Positions 63,470 to 64,000 of a stretch of 64,000 bases of DNA are shown piece after piece. The position numbers and the translations under genes were made by a program. Source of the stretch: Streptomyces sp. NBC_01408 (lineage in GTDB: Bacteria; Actinomycetota; Actinomycetes; Streptomycetales; Streptomycetaceae); contig NZ_JAPEPJ010000001.1 of the NCBI RefSeq assembly GCF_026340255.1, positions 1,543,001 to 1,607,000 on the forward strand, read 5' to 3'. The notes below the pieces were generated by a model. The model was not told the origin of the DNA and searched no databases. It was given only the letters and a program-made list of their open reading frames with translations. Position 1 is the first letter of the stretch. Each line of letters begins with the position of its first letter.

Positions 63470-64000
63470 CTAGCGCTTCTCCGCCTGGAGGCGGGCCACG
63501 TACGCGGCGGCCTGCGAGCGGCGCTCCATGCCCAGCTTGGACAGCAGGCTGGATACGTAGTTCTTGATCGTCTTCTCCGCCAGGTGCAGCCGCTCGCCGA
63601 TCACGCGGTTGGTCAGGCCCTCGCCGATCAGGTCGAGGATCTTCCGCTCCTGCTCGGTGAGGTGCGAGAGGCGGTCGTCGCCCCTGCCGTTCTTGCCGTC
63701 CCGCAGCCGCTCCAGCACCCGGGCGGTGGCCACCGGGTCCAGCAGCGACCTGCCGGCCGCGACGTCACGTACGGCGCTGAGCAGCTCGTTGCCGCGGATC
63801 GCCTTGAGGACGTAGCCCGAGGCACCCGCCATGATCGCGTCGAACAGCGCCTCGTCGTCGACGAACGAGGTCAGCATCAGGCATTTGACGTCCTCGTCCT
63901 GGGAGCGCACCTCGCGGCAGACCTCCACCCCGCTGCCGTCCGGGAGGCGGACGTCGAGCACCGCCACGTCAGGGCGGGTGGCCGGGATCCGGACCAGTGC
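63470..64000 (-). CDS. DevR/DosR-like response regulator, 5'-truncated by the window edge
   Basis: The last 176 codons of a NarL-type regulator are visible. The phosphoacceptor Asp is in [13 protein letters not shown], the receiver Lys in GYVLKAI, and the LuxR HTH has '[20 protein letters not shown]' and '[20 protein letters not shown]'. The AEKTxKNYVS recognition helix equals the DNA-contacting helix of mycobacterial DosR. The N-terminus lies outside the window, so I do not know whether a sensor kinase is adjacent. The downstream PNPOx gene with a DosR-like box fits a dormancy or hypoxia-type response. Confidence 0.92.
   Translation of the reverse strand, partial: ALVRIPATRPDVAVLDVRLPDGSGVEVCREVRSQDEDVKCLMLTSFVDDEALFDAIMAGASGYVLKAIRGNELLSAVRDVAAGRSLLDPVATARVLERLRDGKNGRGDDRLSHLTEQERKILDLIGEGLTNRVIGERLHLAEKTIKNYVSSLLSKLGMERRSQAAAYVARLQAEKR

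Overview
The window is high-GC actinobacterial chromosome with Streptomyces-type gene content and order. It runs from the 3' part of gyrA through the conserved cell-wall, cell-division and signalling cluster that lies near oriC in this group, then into a catabolic region, and ends in a DevR/DosR-type response regulator cut by the window edge. Frequent GTG starts, four-base ATGA/GTGA overlaps, several class E sortases, perfect Streptomyces-type parS sites and DnaA boxes all fit a Streptomyces replication-origin region. I see no insertion sequence, prophage, CRISPR array or biosynthetic gene cluster, and each tRNA gene is intact without an integrated element.

1-12.6 kb: gyrA (5'-truncated), a DUF3566 membrane protein, tRNA-Ile(GAT), a DLW-39 peptide, a secreted/anchored protein, a Ser/Thr kinase, an HTH regulator, tRNA-Ala(TGC), a divergent MFS exporter/MarR pair, a LysM protein, a DUF5324-like protein, a cyclophilin and a rhomboid protease. 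A cluster of DnaA boxes sits between the convergent rhomboid and crgA genes.

12.3-25.3 kb: crgA, a DUF881 protein, three class E sortases, a 58-residue membrane peptide and pabA, followed on the other strand by pknB and the operon fhaA-fhaB-pstP-rodA-pbpA. This block is close to the mycobacterial Rv0011c-Rv0020c arrangement. It couples peptidoglycan synthesis (SEDS polymerase, transpeptidase) to Ser/Thr phosphorylation (PknB, PstP, FHA readers). tRNA-Leu(CAG) closes the block.

25.4-40.5 kb: a NarL-type two-component system whose kinase has an unusual extra C-terminal membrane segment and domain, a DUF2252 protein, a perfect parS, a J-domain protein, a rhodanese, an acyl-CoA dehydrogenase, the phenylacetyl-CoA epoxidase operon paaABCDE, a DUF5819/HTTM membrane pair, a SpoU-type methyltransferase, and a MerR regulator divergent from a membrane protein.

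40.5-48.8 kb: paaN, divergent from paaH and a TetR (PaaR-like) regulator, then an Lrp-family regulator divergent from bkdABC (branched-chain 2-oxoacid dehydrogenase). Matching 14-bp palindromes precede paaA, the paaN/paaH divergent region and bkdA, which suggests that one TetR regulator joins aromatic and branched-chain catabolism.

49-64 kb: a quinone oxidoreductase, a K+ channel and moeA sharing a second parS, a MobA-DUF6457 protein, the proteasome activator Bpa, an ABC exporter with a PadR repressor, two divergent Ser/Thr kinases, and a PNPOx-family protein preceded by a DosR-like box and encoded next to the DevR-like regulator.
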